A stretch of 45,675 nt of DNA from assembly GCA_021648745.1 (NCBI GenBank), contig JAKISE010000018.1:1-45675 (forward strand), given 5' to 3'. The number at the start of each line of letters is the position of its first letter. Position 1 is the stretch's first letter. Both the position numbers and the translations under genes were made by a program. Positions 19,501-27,209 of this stretch are shown here, piece after piece. The notes below the pieces were generated by a model. It did no database searches, was not told the DNA's origin, and saw only the letters and a list, made by a program, of their open reading frames with translations. The stretch is from Cyclobacteriaceae bacterium. GTDB lineage: Bacteria; Bacteroidota; Bacteroidia; Cytophagales; Cyclobacteriaceae.

Positions 19501-19703
19501 CTAATTACACTTAAAACTCCTGATAAAAGGATGGCCTGGGCCAAGATAGTGTTGTCTTCGAAGGTGGCTAAAAACAAGGCAGGAGCAGCTACATCGTAGG
19601 TTGCTAAAAAAATACCCATAAAAAAACCAAGAATTAGCAGTACCCCAATGGATGAAAATTCTTCTGGGCGTGCGTTAAAGGTCTTGAGGATTAAATTTTT
19701 CAA
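16581..19703 (-). CDS. Nucleotide-transporter-like (NTT/MFS) protein with HEAT repeats and cNMP-binding-like domain
   Basis: 1040 residues. The first 418 or so hold about twelve hydrophobic helices resembling the ATP/ADP translocase (Npt/NTT) branch of the MFS. A hydrophilic linker follows, then HEAT-like helical repeats at about 540-700 (LLRSLVSDKSIFVLLELL, DVKRQAIITARKV). The C-terminal 130 residues look like a degenerate cyclic-nucleotide-binding beta-roll (FFAEGDSFKFLTGL, then HEFIGNMFSSEDTRLEKI). The start codon is TTG at 19701-19703; the first in-frame ATG would cut into the first membrane helix. It heads the six-gene operon and lies 9 bases before the TIR gene. Substrate is unknown: true nucleotide exchange, or a sensor derived from a transporter, are both possible. 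Confidence 0.8.
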   Translation of the reverse strand: MKNLILKTFNARPEEFSSIGVLLILGFFMGIFLATYDVAAPALFLATFEDNTILAQAILLSGVLSVISTYIYAYLQRRIAFQSLVLFFLLLLLAGTAAIWVQSNASEANEVVVFVAFILALPFSFIASLIFWGYFGRVFNLKQSKRVIGGIDTGQLIASILALFAIGYILDNSIISTPQLYIGSVAGIVGMIIATFSANSLLSKTSLNVKKVKSQPFSKIFGDRYTRWMTLFVIVSLIAVTFIDYSFLTVTNIQWETVAEKGAFLAKFEATVVIFSFLFQTFVTDWLIENYGLKVSLIVNPLLAIVLAGAALLVGLIMGFTDQAENFVWFFLAVAASKLFIDSLKDALDGPTFKLYFLPIDSDIKFDVITKVEGVVTAIGGVLAGLILIGMNQFDVELIFVVAGLIPVLFAWYFITSKLHNGYKSSLQHTLEKNKKTTGHHDNELNNDQVPEEQIINGLKLLERTSPGTFEKTALKMVDSVKGNIFNYLESKIKKMELEFDSKPSNSNLELKNLANKAANEAEAGDVISISPDRLYTLSKSTLKEDRILAIKLLRSLVSDKSIFVLLELLRDQNADVKRQAIITARKVKRKETWPLLIELLGNKTFTYDASSALIESGEAVLQSLENAFHRSGQSQSVMLKIISIISQINLPESHDILWEKIDFPDRKIVRQILLAFKEKNFRASENELGQLNDILSDEIGKGIWNLAAIDELSDEDYNGPLKLALADEVESNFSMIYIILSMLYDSESIELVKENIEAGTSEGNTFALELLDIFIAPDLKPKLFPLLDDIETKEKLVKLQHFYPRQSYNEATTYNFLLNRDYNNINRWTKACTLYALKYNKQEEVTKSIIAQMFNPDSLLSELAAAIIIEDNKEIYESISERLLLQNKDFRDIMDRIEKDLPLKFDMCRFFAEGDSFKFLTGLHISQIIDKAELLELNTDDELFISDDQFAYYVLSNSPTVIAADGAESSFIEHEFIGNMFSSEDTRLEKIIAKKEVKLFKLSLNDIFDVLTNYKVLANRIINTTSKNLQNHFYQHSKN

Positions 19704-19788
19704 GGGTACTGGTTGTTAATAAAGATGAAAGATAAGGTTATTTTGATTTGTTACAAAGCAATAAACCCTAATCAATTCGGATTCTTTA

Positions 19789-20994
19789 TCAAGGAATTAA
19801 TAGAGAACTATCACCAAAGCTTAAAAATCTATACTCGTTTTGCAATGCATGTGTGTAAATTGATCTCCAATCCTCTCCAATAAAGGCAGCTACAAGCAGT
19901 ATAAGGGTGCTTTCAGGCTGATGAAAATTCGTGATTAAGCCCTCGCAAACCTTAAATTTATACCCAGGAAATATAAATATTTCGGTGTTTCCATACAGGT
20001 AGTCTAGTTCTTTGTTATCCGCATAATTATGTATGGCTTCAAACGCTTCTTTCTTAGTTGGGTTTATGCTTCTTAGTTGGTAAGGAAAAAGTTTGTCAAT
20101 TTTAAAGCTTGCATCCGGGTTGTTAATTAATTTTACCCCAAACCAGTAAAGACTTTCAAGGGTTCTCATAGAGGTGGTTCCAACAGGAATTGTGAAGCCA
20201 GATTCAATGATAGACTTTATTAAATCAACAGGAACAATCATGGTTTCGTTATGCATGGGATGCTCTTGAACCGATTCTGATTTTATGGGCATAAAAGTGC
20301 CAGCTCCAACATGTAAAGTAAGCTGTTTTTGCTTGATCCCAGCATCCTCTAATTGCTGCAATATGTCCTTAGTAAAATGTAGGCCTGCTGTAGGAGCAGC
20401 AACAGCTCCTTCCACCTTTGAATACACAGTTTGATAACGGTTTTTGTCACTTTCCATTACATCTCTTTTTATGTAAGGGGGTAGTGGCGTATTTCCCAGG
20501 TTGTCAATTAGTTGAGCAAATGATATTTGGTTGTTACTCCACTCAAATTTAACCAATTTACTATCTTTATTAATTAATGTTGCACTAAGCTGAATGGTGT
20601 CATTAGAAATGATAATATTTTGAGCTAAAATTTCCCCTTCTTTCCACTTTTTCAAGTTCCCAATCATACATTCCCATACCACGTTTTTTGTACTTTCTAA
20701 GGATTGGCTAATCTCTTTATTATTAGCCGGTTTGAGTAAAAAAATCTCTATTGCAGCACCTGTTTTTTTCTGCAAGTGCAAACGTGCAGGAATTACTTTG
20801 GTGTTATTAAAAACCAGTGTTGCATTATCGGGAATGAGGCTGGTGATTTGCTTGAATATGTAGTCACTAATTTTGCCATTTTTATAATACAAAAGCTTCG
20901 AATCATCTCTTTTGGAAGTGCCCTCAAATGCAATTTTTTCATTTGGTAAATCATAAAGAAACTTCTTTAAGTCAATGATTGGTTCTTTTGGCAT
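19789..20994 (-). CDS. queA: tRNA preQ1(34) S-adenosylmethionine ribosyltransferase-isomerase
   Basis: 401 residues. QueA transfers the ribosyl part of S-adenosylmethionine to preQ1 at the tRNA wobble position, making epoxyqueuosine, in the cytoplasm. Seen here: LVFNNTKVIPARL, EIFLLKP, NTPLPPYI, VAAPTAGLHFT, LTLHVGAGTFMPIK, HNETMIVP and NFHQPESTLILLVAAFIG, all diagnostic of the family, in the right order. It is longer than the roughly 345 residues of E. coli QueA, which is common in Bacteroidota. It is divergent from menC with about 54 bases between their starts, so the two promoters must sit within or beside that gap. It is not part of the large operon upstream in coordinate order. Confidence 0.96.
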   Translation of the reverse strand: MPKEPIIDLKKFLYDLPNEKIAFEGTSKRDDSKLLYYKNGKISDYIFKQITSLIPDNATLVFNNTKVIPARLHLQKKTGAAIEIFLLKPANNKEISQSLESTKNVVWECMIGNLKKWKEGEILAQNIIISNDTIQLSATLINKDSKLVKFEWSNNQISFAQLIDNLGNTPLPPYIKRDVMESDKNRYQTVYSKVEGAVAAPTAGLHFTKDILQQLEDAGIKQKQLTLHVGAGTFMPIKSESVQEHPMHNETMIVPVDLIKSIIESGFTIPVGTTSMRTLESLYWFGVKLINNPDASFKIDKLFPYQLRSINPTKKEAFEAIHNYADNKELDYLYGNTEIFIFPGYKFKVCEGLITNFHQPESTLILLVAAFIGEDWRSIYTHALQNEYRFLSFGDSSLLIP

Positions 20995-21048
20995 GTAGTG
21001 TCTATTCTTAACACAAAATTGCTTAGAATTGAGTTATTAACTATTATA

Positions 21049-22131
21049 ATGGCATTAAAATTTAAGATTGAGTTTCGGAAGCTGAACTTCCTTTTTGAAG
21101 CAGGGACAAGTAGAGGTGTTTTAAACCATAAGAACACCTGGTTTATTAAAGTTGCTGACACTAATAACGAAACTATTTATGGAATAGGAGAGGCCGGCCC
21201 CTTAAACGGTTTGAGCATTGATGATATTCCTGATTTTGAGTTTTGCCTTAAAAAGGAGCTAGCAAAGCTTGAAAACCATAAATTGCCCACCTCAGAAGAG
21301 GCTATTTTTATACTTGCCAAAAGGGTAGACTCCAAGTTGCCTTCTGTTAGGTTTGGGGTTGAAACTGCCTTGCTCGATTTATATTATGGTGGCCGAAAAA
21401 AGTGCTTTAATAATAAATTTTATGACGAAACAAAATCGATGCAAATTAATGGCTTAGTATGGATGGGTGATTCTAAATTGATGCTCGGTAGGTTACAAGA
21501 AAAGGTTGATGCTGGATTTAGCTGTATTAAAATTAAAATTGGCGCTATTCATCTTGAGGATGAGATGCACTTATTGGAAACTGTTCGTAAAAAGTATCCT
21601 TCTATAAAATTAGAACTTAGAGTTGATGCAAATGGAGCTTTTTCGTATAAAGAAGTAGGAGCTATCTTAAGTAAATTAGGTGAGTTAGGGGTGCATTCTA
21701 TTGAACAACCTATTAAAGCAGGCCAGCGAAAGCAAATGGCCAACCTATGTAAATCAACACCTGTACCCATTGCACTAGATGAGGAACTTATTGGAGTACA
21801 TAATTATCAAGAGAAAAAAACTCTTTTGAAAGAAATAAGACCTCAATACATTATTCTTAAACCTTCGTTGCTTGGTGGTTTTGCTAGCTGTTTGGAGTGG
21901 ATAGAAATTGCAAAAGAGTTAAAGATTGGGTGGTGGCTAACTTCTGCCTTAGAATCCAATATAGGGCTGAATGCAATTAGTCAATTTGCCTCCTCCTTAG
22001 AGGTTGTTCTGCCTCAAGGATTGGGCACAGGAGGCTTGTATTCTAATAATATTGAATCGCCCTTACAATTAAATTCAGACAAATTTTTTTATAACCAAGA
22101 TAAAAAATGGGAAAAGCTAAGGATGGAATAA
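21049..22131 (+). CDS. menC: o-Succinylbenzoate synthase (enolase superfamily)
   Basis: About 360 residues from ATG 21049. A GTG at 20998 is in frame but lies almost against the divergent queA start and adds residues that do not fit the family, so I prefer the ATG. MenC dehydrates SHCHC to o-succinylbenzoate in menaquinone synthesis. Visible motifs are CIKIKIGA (catalytic Lys 163), RVDANGAF (Asp 193), SIEQPI (Glu 219), LDEEL (Asp 244) and ILKPSLLGG (Lys 271), giving the complete enolase-superfamily set. The ending TSALESNIGLNAI...PQGLGTGGLY is typical of Bacteroidota MenC rather than dipeptide epimerases. The gene converges on the TPR gene with only 7 bases between stops, so no separate terminator fits. 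Confidence 0.82.
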   Translation: MALKFKIEFRKLNFLFEAGTSRGVLNHKNTWFIKVADTNNETIYGIGEAGPLNGLSIDDIPDFEFCLKKELAKLENHKLPTSEEAIFILAKRVDSKLPSVRFGVETALLDLYYGGRKKCFNNKFYDETKSMQINGLVWMGDSKLMLGRLQEKVDAGFSCIKIKIGAIHLEDEMHLLETVRKKYPSIKLELRVDANGAFSYKEVGAILSKLGELGVHSIEQPIKAGQRKQMANLCKSTPVPIALDEELIGVHNYQEKKTLLKEIRPQYIILKPSLLGGFASCLEWIEIAKELKIGWWLTSALESNIGLNAISQFASSLEVVLPQGLGTGGLYSNNIESPLQLNSDKFFYNQDKKWEKLRME

Positions 22132-22138
22132 ATGAGAA

Positions 22139-22810
22139 TTACTTCTTTTTGGTAGTTAAATAGCCAATAAACTCCTTAAGCCCCTTCTTTGTTGTAAACA
22201 CAGATTTAATAATAGAGAGGTAGCTGTAGAACGATAATTTTCTTATCTCCGGTTTAGATAATGTAATTGCGGGCAACTCTGAACTATTTATGTTGGCTAA
22301 TTCTTTTTCTAAATCTATCCCTTGAATATGGTTAGAAGCCTTAAAACTTTGCTGTGCCTGATCTGCAAAGCCAAGTTTTTCTTCTAAAACGCCTTTGTTG
22401 TTATGTGTAATGGCATCACTTGGGTCAATTTCAATGGCCTTATTATAGTCCTTTAATGCACCCTGATAATCTTTGTAGTAATCTTTTACAAAGGCTCTGC
22501 AAGAGTAACGGTACGCATTTTCTGGTTCTAGTTCTACTGCCTTGTCAAAATCGTTTAAGGCCAAATCGTGTTCACCGGCTAAATGGTGACAAAGGCCTCT
22601 GTCCGAGTAAAGGTCAGCAATAGAAGGAAGCAGATTTATCAATTTACTGTAATTATTTATGGCTTCCTCGAATTGTTCTAATTTAAACTGAGCTTTTGCC
22701 AACCATATAAGAGCTTCTGTATTATAACTATCAGAGGCCAGTAATGCCGTTAATTCATCTACTACTTGCTGGTAGTCTCCATTATTAATCAGTTTTTGAT
22801 AATTATTCAT
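22139..22810 (-). CDS. TPR-repeat protein
   Basis: 223 residues, no signal peptide. At least four tetratricopeptide units are visible between residues 1 and 165, for example ALIWLAKAQFKLEQFEEAIN, DLYSDRGLCHHLAGEHDLAL, YRYSCRAFVKDYYKDYQGAL and THNNKGVLEEKLGFADQAQQ. The C-terminal 55 residues are basic and aromatic without a repeat and may bind a partner or membrane surface. TPR proteins of this type scaffold protein complexes; the partner is not evident from the neighbours, since menC converges and the gene on the other side is divergent. Function unknown. Confidence 0.85.
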   Translation of the reverse strand: MNNYQKLINNGDYQQVVDELTALLASDSYNTEALIWLAKAQFKLEQFEEAINNYSKLINLLPSIADLYSDRGLCHHLAGEHDLALNDFDKAVELEPENAYRYSCRAFVKDYYKDYQGALKDYNKAIEIDPSDAITHNNKGVLEEKLGFADQAQQSFKASNHIQGIDLEKELANINSSELPAITLSKPEIRKLSFYSYLSIIKSVFTTKKGLKEFIGYLTTKKK

Positions 22811-22888
22811 ATAAAGCTATGTGGTGGTTTTTATAATGTACAATAAACTAATTTGCTTTTTTACTAACTCATTTGAACAAAGGGTACT

Positions 22889-23060
22889 TTAACCCGAAAT
22901 ATGCAATAGAATTTCTATTAAGCCTTTAACTCACTTCAAATCAGTCGCTTTGCTTTGTTTGTGTTCTCACCATAGCGGTGCTATGCTTTCGAATCCAAAC
23001 TGCCTGATTTATTGTGACTTAAAGCCTCATCACGAACCCTATCGCATAATTCGGGTTTAA
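22889..23060. repeat. Complete long palindromic intergenic element (copy 2)
   Basis: A 172-base imperfect palindrome filling most of the 386-base gap between the TPR gene and the phosphatase gene. The left arm begins AACCCGAAATATGC and the right arm ends GCATAATTCGGGTT; shared blocks such as AAGCCTTTAA/TTAAAGCCT and AAATCAG/CTGATTT run inward to a perfect six-base hairpin at 22971-22985 (loop GGT). Bases 22936-23057 are identical to 1-122. The right arm is better conserved with copy 1 than with its own left arm. Beyond it, 23061-23196 is AT-rich and may hold the phosphatase promoter, but I cannot define one. Confidence 0.85.
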
Positions 23061-23196
23061 ACTCTTTTAATTAAAACTAATCTATGAATAGTATATATGT
23101 AATTTTATAGTATTGTTAAAATTAACAAATTCTAGAAATAGCAATCTAATTAAAATGCAAATTTCAATAATTATTTTAATTTAGTAGCCCACTCAA

Positions 23197-25146
23197 ATGA
23201 AATTTAAAATGGTTAGAATTTTGTGCCTGTTCTTATTGCTAATTTTTGCAAGTGCCGGCAGTATAGCACAAACACAGTTAGATAGCTTATTATACGAATA
23301 CAAAAACCAGATTGGTAGTAAAAAAATTGAGACCGGTATAAGAATTAGTAGTTATTATGATAATGATAATTTATTTAAATCGTTAGAATATGCAAATGAA
23401 GTATTGGCTTTTGCGCAAGAGTTTGGTACTGCAAATAATCTATTAACAGCGTATAATCGATTAGGGATCGTTTTTTATAAACTTGGCGATTTATCGAAAA
23501 GCAATGACAATTTTTTAGAAGCCGTTCGCTTAGTTAATCAGTTAGGCAGTGATAGTAAGTCGATTGAAAGCAGGTTGATGAATAATATCGCCAATAATTA
23601 CGATGAGTTAAAACGGTCGAGACTAGCTATTAAGTATTATAAAAAATCATTAGTATTAAAGAGGCAGATGTCAGATAGTGCTAGGTATAGTATTACACTA
23701 AATAACATGGCACTAGCTTATAGTAATCTTAAATATTACGATTCTGCTTATACGGTACTTAGAGATGCTTTAGCAATCGATGTTTTATTGAATGATAAGG
23801 TTTCTGAAGCCTATTCAAATGGCTCCTTAGGAGAGGTTTTTTTACACGAGAAGGAAGCAGATTCAGCAACGTTTTACTTAAATCAATCTCTGATGTTCTT
23901 TACTAAAATACCTGATACAGGATATGTTTTGGCCTACTATCATCAAAAATTGGGAGAAGTGGGGTTGATAACAAATCAATTAGAACAAGCTCATAATCAT
24001 TTTAAGAAGGCATTAAACTTTGCACTAGAAGTAGGAGCAAAGCCAATAGAGAAAGATTGTTATAAAGGCTTGGAGATGGTCGCTATGGGATTAGGTAATT
24101 TTGAAAAGGCCTATGAGTATAGTCAGTTATATGCGCAGCTTCAAGATACCTTGTATAAAACGGAGTCGGCTCAAAAGTTAAATGCAATCGAAACGAGCTA
24201 CCAAATTAAGAACAAAGAACAGGAAATTTCTATTCTTAGCGCTAATGCTCAGGTTAATGAATATAAACTGTATGCGGCTGCAGCTATTATCTTTTTAGTT
24301 ATTATTCTTTTGGGCTTTATGTATTATAGGTATTTATTTAAAGCAAGAGCCAACCAAGTGTTAAAGCAAAAGAATAACACCATTGAAAAGCAAAATAAGG
24401 AAATAATGGATAGTGTTGAATACGCTAAAGGAATTCAAGAAGCCATCTTGCCAGAATTTTCTTCTATCGAATCCATTTATAACTCAGCATACCTTTATTA
24501 CAAGCCTTCTCAAGTGGTAAGTGGCGATTTTTATTGGGCAGATGAAATTAACGAAAACATTATTTTAGTTCTGGCTGACGGTACAGGTCATGGGGTTCCT
24601 GGCGCTTTTTTAAGCGTGATGGGTACCAGCCTATTAAAGCAAATTATAACGGAGGATAAAATTTGTAAGCCAGATGAAATATTAAAGAAACTTAATAATA
24701 AAGTTAGAGAAGGCTTAGGCCAATCCAAACTTGGCAGCTCTTTAAAGGATGGAATGGATGTGGCAGTTTGCACCTATAATAAACGTAATAAACGCCTGAG
24801 TTTTGCAGGTGCCAAGAGGCCTATGATTCTTAAAAAAGGGAATGAACTAGAGGTTATTAAAGGGAGCAGAAACTCAGTTGGAGGTGCTTTATCTGCAGGT
24901 TCGCAATATGATATTCACTTTTTTGACCTTGAAAAAGGCGATGCTATTGTGTTTTTTACTGATGGCATTGTTGATCAGTTTGGAGGTACAGAAAATAAAA
25001 AATTTTTGACCAAACGATTGCTTAATGTGTTTGAAAAATCGAATGGGATAAATGGAATAAAGCTTTATTTCGAAGAAGAAATGAAGGAGTGGCAAGGGAG
25101 CAGAGAGCAAACCGATGATATGTTACTACTTGCAGTTGAAATATAA
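23197..25146 (+). CDS. TPR-containing sensor with SpoIIE/PP2C phosphatase output
   Basis: 649 residues. Signal peptide (about 1-24, ending SIAQ), periplasmic TPR-like repeats (about 50-320), one transmembrane helix (359-379), a short cytoplasmic coiled coil (385-405), then a SpoIIE-type PP2C phosphatase from about 408 to the end. Metal-binding motifs are present: VVSGDFYW (Asp 444), VLADGTGHGVPGAFLS (Asp 461), FFTDGIVDQ and QTDDMLLL. Such proteins dephosphorylate anti-sigma-factor antagonists or other phosphoproteins in answer to an external cue; this architecture is abundant in Cytophagales. No cognate kinase or antagonist gene lies next to it. The gene is preceded by the palindromic element and stands alone. 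Confidence 0.9.
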   Translation: MKFKMVRILCLFLLLIFASAGSIAQTQLDSLLYEYKNQIGSKKIETGIRISSYYDNDNLFKSLEYANEVLAFAQEFGTANNLLTAYNRLGIVFYKLGDLSKSNDNFLEAVRLVNQLGSDSKSIESRLMNNIANNYDELKRSRLAIKYYKKSLVLKRQMSDSARYSITLNNMALAYSNLKYYDSAYTVLRDALAIDVLLNDKVSEAYSNGSLGEVFLHEKEADSATFYLNQSLMFFTKIPDTGYVLAYYHQKLGEVGLITNQLEQAHNHFKKALNFALEVGAKPIEKDCYKGLEMVAMGLGNFEKAYEYSQLYAQLQDTLYKTESAQKLNAIETSYQIKNKEQEISILSANAQVNEYKLYAAAAIIFLVIILLGFMYYRYLFKARANQVLKQKNNTIEKQNKEIMDSVEYAKGIQEAILPEFSSIESIYNSAYLYYKPSQVVSGDFYWADEINENIILVLADGTGHGVPGAFLSVMGTSLLKQIITEDKICKPDEILKKLNNKVREGLGQSKLGSSLKDGMDVAVCTYNKRNKRLSFAGAKRPMILKKGNELEVIKGSRNSVGGALSAGSQYDIHFFDLEKGDAIVFFTDGIVDQFGGTENKKFLTKRLLNVFEKSNGINGIKLYFEEEMKEWQGSREQTDDMLLLAVEI

Positions 25147-25229
25147 TTGGGTTGGTTGTGTTACCACTGTTTTGGTGGCAATTATGGGTGCTTAGTAGTG
25201 AAAAGTACTCTCTATACAATTGAAAAGTT

Positions 25230-26078
25230 ATGAAAAATGCTATAATTATTACTGGAGTATCAACAGGCATAGGTTTTGAATTGGCAAAACAATTTGCTCA
25301 AAAAGGGTATCAAGTGTTAGGGTCAGTTCGAAAATTGGAAGATGCGGGTTTGCTTATGGATCAGTACCCCGATAATTTCTTACCCCTAGTTTTTGATGTT
25401 ACCGACCATAAGGCAATTGACACAGCAGTTGATGAAGTAAAACAATTGCTTAAGGGAGAATCGCTAGTTGGCCTTATTAATAATGCAGGTATTGCCGTTA
25501 CAGGCACTGTTTATGATTTAGAAATGGAGGAGTATAAACATCAATTTGATGTAAATTTTTTCGGATTGATTAAAGTTACTCAGGCCTTTTTACCTCTATT
25601 AGGAGCTGAGGTTGGTTTTAACGGAAAACCCGGTAGAATTCTTAATATCAGCTCGGCTGCTGGCCAAATTGGGTTTCCTTTTATGAGCCCTTATTGTAGT
25701 TCAAAGCATGCCGTTGAGGGCTTTTCAGAAAGCTTAAGAAGAGAGTTAATGCATTTGGGAATTAAAGTGATAATTATAGGCCCAACTGCAATTAAAACAC
25801 CTATTTGGGAGAAGGGTGATGTTGAATTGCCCGAACAAGTAAAAAATGGAGCTTTTGGTAAGCAAGCAGGTAATTTTTTGAAACTATTTTCTAAATCAGG
25901 CGAAAAAGGAATGCCAGCGAACACATTTGCAAAAAAAGTGGTTGGCATTTTTGAGAAATCGAAGCCCAAGAGCAGGTATTCAATTTCTGCCAATGCATTT
26001 GAAGAGTGGCTTTTGCCTCGTTATTTACCAAGCGAAGCCGTTGATAAAAGCATTGCCAAAATCCTTAATCGAGAATAA
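25230..26078 (+). CDS. Short-chain dehydrogenase/reductase (SDR)
   Basis: 282 residues, cytoplasmic. Classical SDR: TGVSTGIG nucleotide-binding loop (8-15), FDVTD after the third strand, NNAG (84-87), ISS with catalytic Ser near 141-142, and YCSSK with Tyr 155 and Lys 159. Substrate is not evident; related proteins act on retinol-like or steroid-like alcohols or on 3-oxoacyl groups. The gene follows the phosphatase by 83 bases, which include a weak stem (TTACCAC...GTGGCAA near 25160-25180) but no clear terminator, so read-through is possible. Its 3' side faces the MITE-like repeat. Confidence 0.9.
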   Translation: MKNAIIITGVSTGIGFELAKQFAQKGYQVLGSVRKLEDAGLLMDQYPDNFLPLVFDVTDHKAIDTAVDEVKQLLKGESLVGLINNAGIAVTGTVYDLEMEEYKHQFDVNFFGLIKVTQAFLPLLGAEVGFNGKPGRILNISSAAGQIGFPFMSPYCSSKHAVEGFSESLRRELMHLGIKVIIIGPTAIKTPIWEKGDVELPEQVKNGAFGKQAGNFLKLFSKSGEKGMPANTFAKKVVGIFEKSKPKSRYSISANAFEEWLLPRYLPSEAVDKSIAKILNRE

Positions 26079-26110
26079 GTTTATTAGAATCAATGGGTTT
26101 TAGAGAAATT

Positions 26111-26380
26111 ATTAACCTGAGTTCGACCTAAGGAATAGCTTTCAGAAAATAAGATGATAGGTGACATTTAGGAAATAAAAAGTGAAGACATAATGGATTA
26201 TTTCAAGATTTTTATTTTTAAAAGGTTGCCTGTCAGAAATTTTCCCATGGGCTTTAACGAAACTTCCCTAAGCTGCCTCAATTTTTTTTGAATTAACCCG
26301 TTAGTCCTGCAAAAATTTGAATTGCTTATGAAATTTTCGTGTAAAGCTGACAGCATTCCTTAGGCCGAACTCAGGTTATT
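26111..26380. repeat. 270-base MITE-like element with terminal inverted repeats
   Basis: The ends are near-perfect inverted repeats of about 26 bases (26113-26139 and 26352-26378, one clear mismatch, A versus G), starting TAACCTGAGTTCGACCTAAGG. The interior does not pair extensively and has no meaningful open frame. A solo arm occurs at 138-160. The size, terminal repeats and lack of coding content suggest a non-autonomous mobile element. Target duplication is ambiguous because the flanks are TTA-rich. It occupies most of the 348-base gap between two convergent genes. Confidence 0.7.
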
Positions 26381-26416
26381 ACATAAATAAAGAGGCGAAA
26401 GCCTCTTTATTTATGT
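26381..26416. terminator. Bidirectional intrinsic terminator hairpin
   Basis: A perfect 16-base-pair stem with a GAAA loop (26381-26396 and 26401-26416), with GC-rich centre AGAGGC/GCCTCT and AT-rich base giving U-rich tails on both strands. It lies between the convergent SDR and zinc-ribbon genes, 10 bases past the zinc-ribbon stop, and abuts the MITE-like element. Confidence 0.85.
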
Positions 26417-26426
26417 TTTGTAGCAA

Positions 26427-27209
26427 CTATTTTTTAGCTACTGCCTTTTTTCTTCTAATCGTTCTTTTTGGCTTTTCTGGTTCAATTACCAGCTCAACAC
26501 TTGAAAGTATTCTGCCACAATGCTCGCATACAATAACTTTCTTCTTCTCTTTAATATCTGCCTGTCTTTGAGGTGGTACTATATTAAAACATCCACCACA
26601 AGCATGACGCTGAACAGCTACAACCGCTAAACCATTTTTAGCATTATTTCTTAAACGATTATAAGCAGTTAAAATACGCTCATCAATAGCTTTAGAGGCT
26701 CTCTTTCTTTCTTTCTCTAACTTCGTTTCGTCTGCTTCACTTTCAGCTACTAAGGTTTCAAGCTCTTTCTTTTTTGCCTCTAGATCTTGATTTTTTTCAT
26801 CAATTACAGCTTTGGCTGCTTCAATATCTTCTTTTTTAGCCTCTATTTTAACAAAGGCTTCTTTAATTCTTTTTTCCGACACTTGAATCTCAAGGGCCTG
26901 CAACTCCATTTCTTTTGTAATGGCATCGTATTCGCGGTTATTACGAACATTCATTTGTTGCTCTTCGTATTTTTGAATAAGTTTTTCAGAAGTTTTAATT
27001 CCTGTTTTCTTATCTTCAATTCCAGTCTCCAGATCTGTTAAGTCAGAGTTAAATTTCCCTACTCTTGTATCTAAACCTGCAATTTCATCTTCTAAATCTC
27101 TAACTTCTTCAGGTAAAGCCCCTCTGATTTTTTTAATATTATCAATTTTAGAATCTACTTTTTGAAGTTTCTCAAGCGATTCGAGTTTTTTAGCAACTGT
27201 GTTTTCCAT
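26427..27209 (-). CDS. Coiled-coil zinc-ribbon protein (DUF164/CT398 type)
   Basis: 260 residues. Residues about 5-180 are a long antiparallel coiled coil rich in Glu and Lys. The C-terminal zinc ribbon has CGGC (Cys 204 and 207) and CEHC (Cys 228 and 231), then a basic tail. This family is widespread and is thought to bind nucleic acid or to act in assembly of large complexes; its role is not established. Its start is directly next to the stop of the Nif3-family gene with no bases between, a pairing seen in many bacteria, so the two are one operon ending at the hairpin at 26381-26416. Confidence 0.93.
   Translation of the reverse strand: MENTVAKKLESLEKLQKVDSKIDNIKKIRGALPEEVRDLEDEIAGLDTRVGKFNSDLTDLETGIEDKKTGIKTSEKLIQKYEEQQMNVRNNREYDAITKEMELQALEIQVSEKRIKEAFVKIEAKKEDIEAAKAVIDEKNQDLEAKKKELETLVAESEADETKLEKERKRASKAIDERILTAYNRLRNNAKNGLAVVAVQRHACGGCFNIVPPQRQADIKEKKKVIVCEHCGRILSSVELVIEPEKPKRTIRRKKAVAKK

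Noticed and set aside
20998..21048. GTG start extending menC by 17 residues
   Set aside because: The added residues do not fit the family and would put the start 3 bases from the divergent queA start; the ATG at 21049 is better.
25147..25229. Terminator hairpin between phosphatase and SDR genes
   Set aside because: The stem TTACCAC/GTGGCAA needs a wobble pair and has no T-run after it, so it is too weak to annotate.
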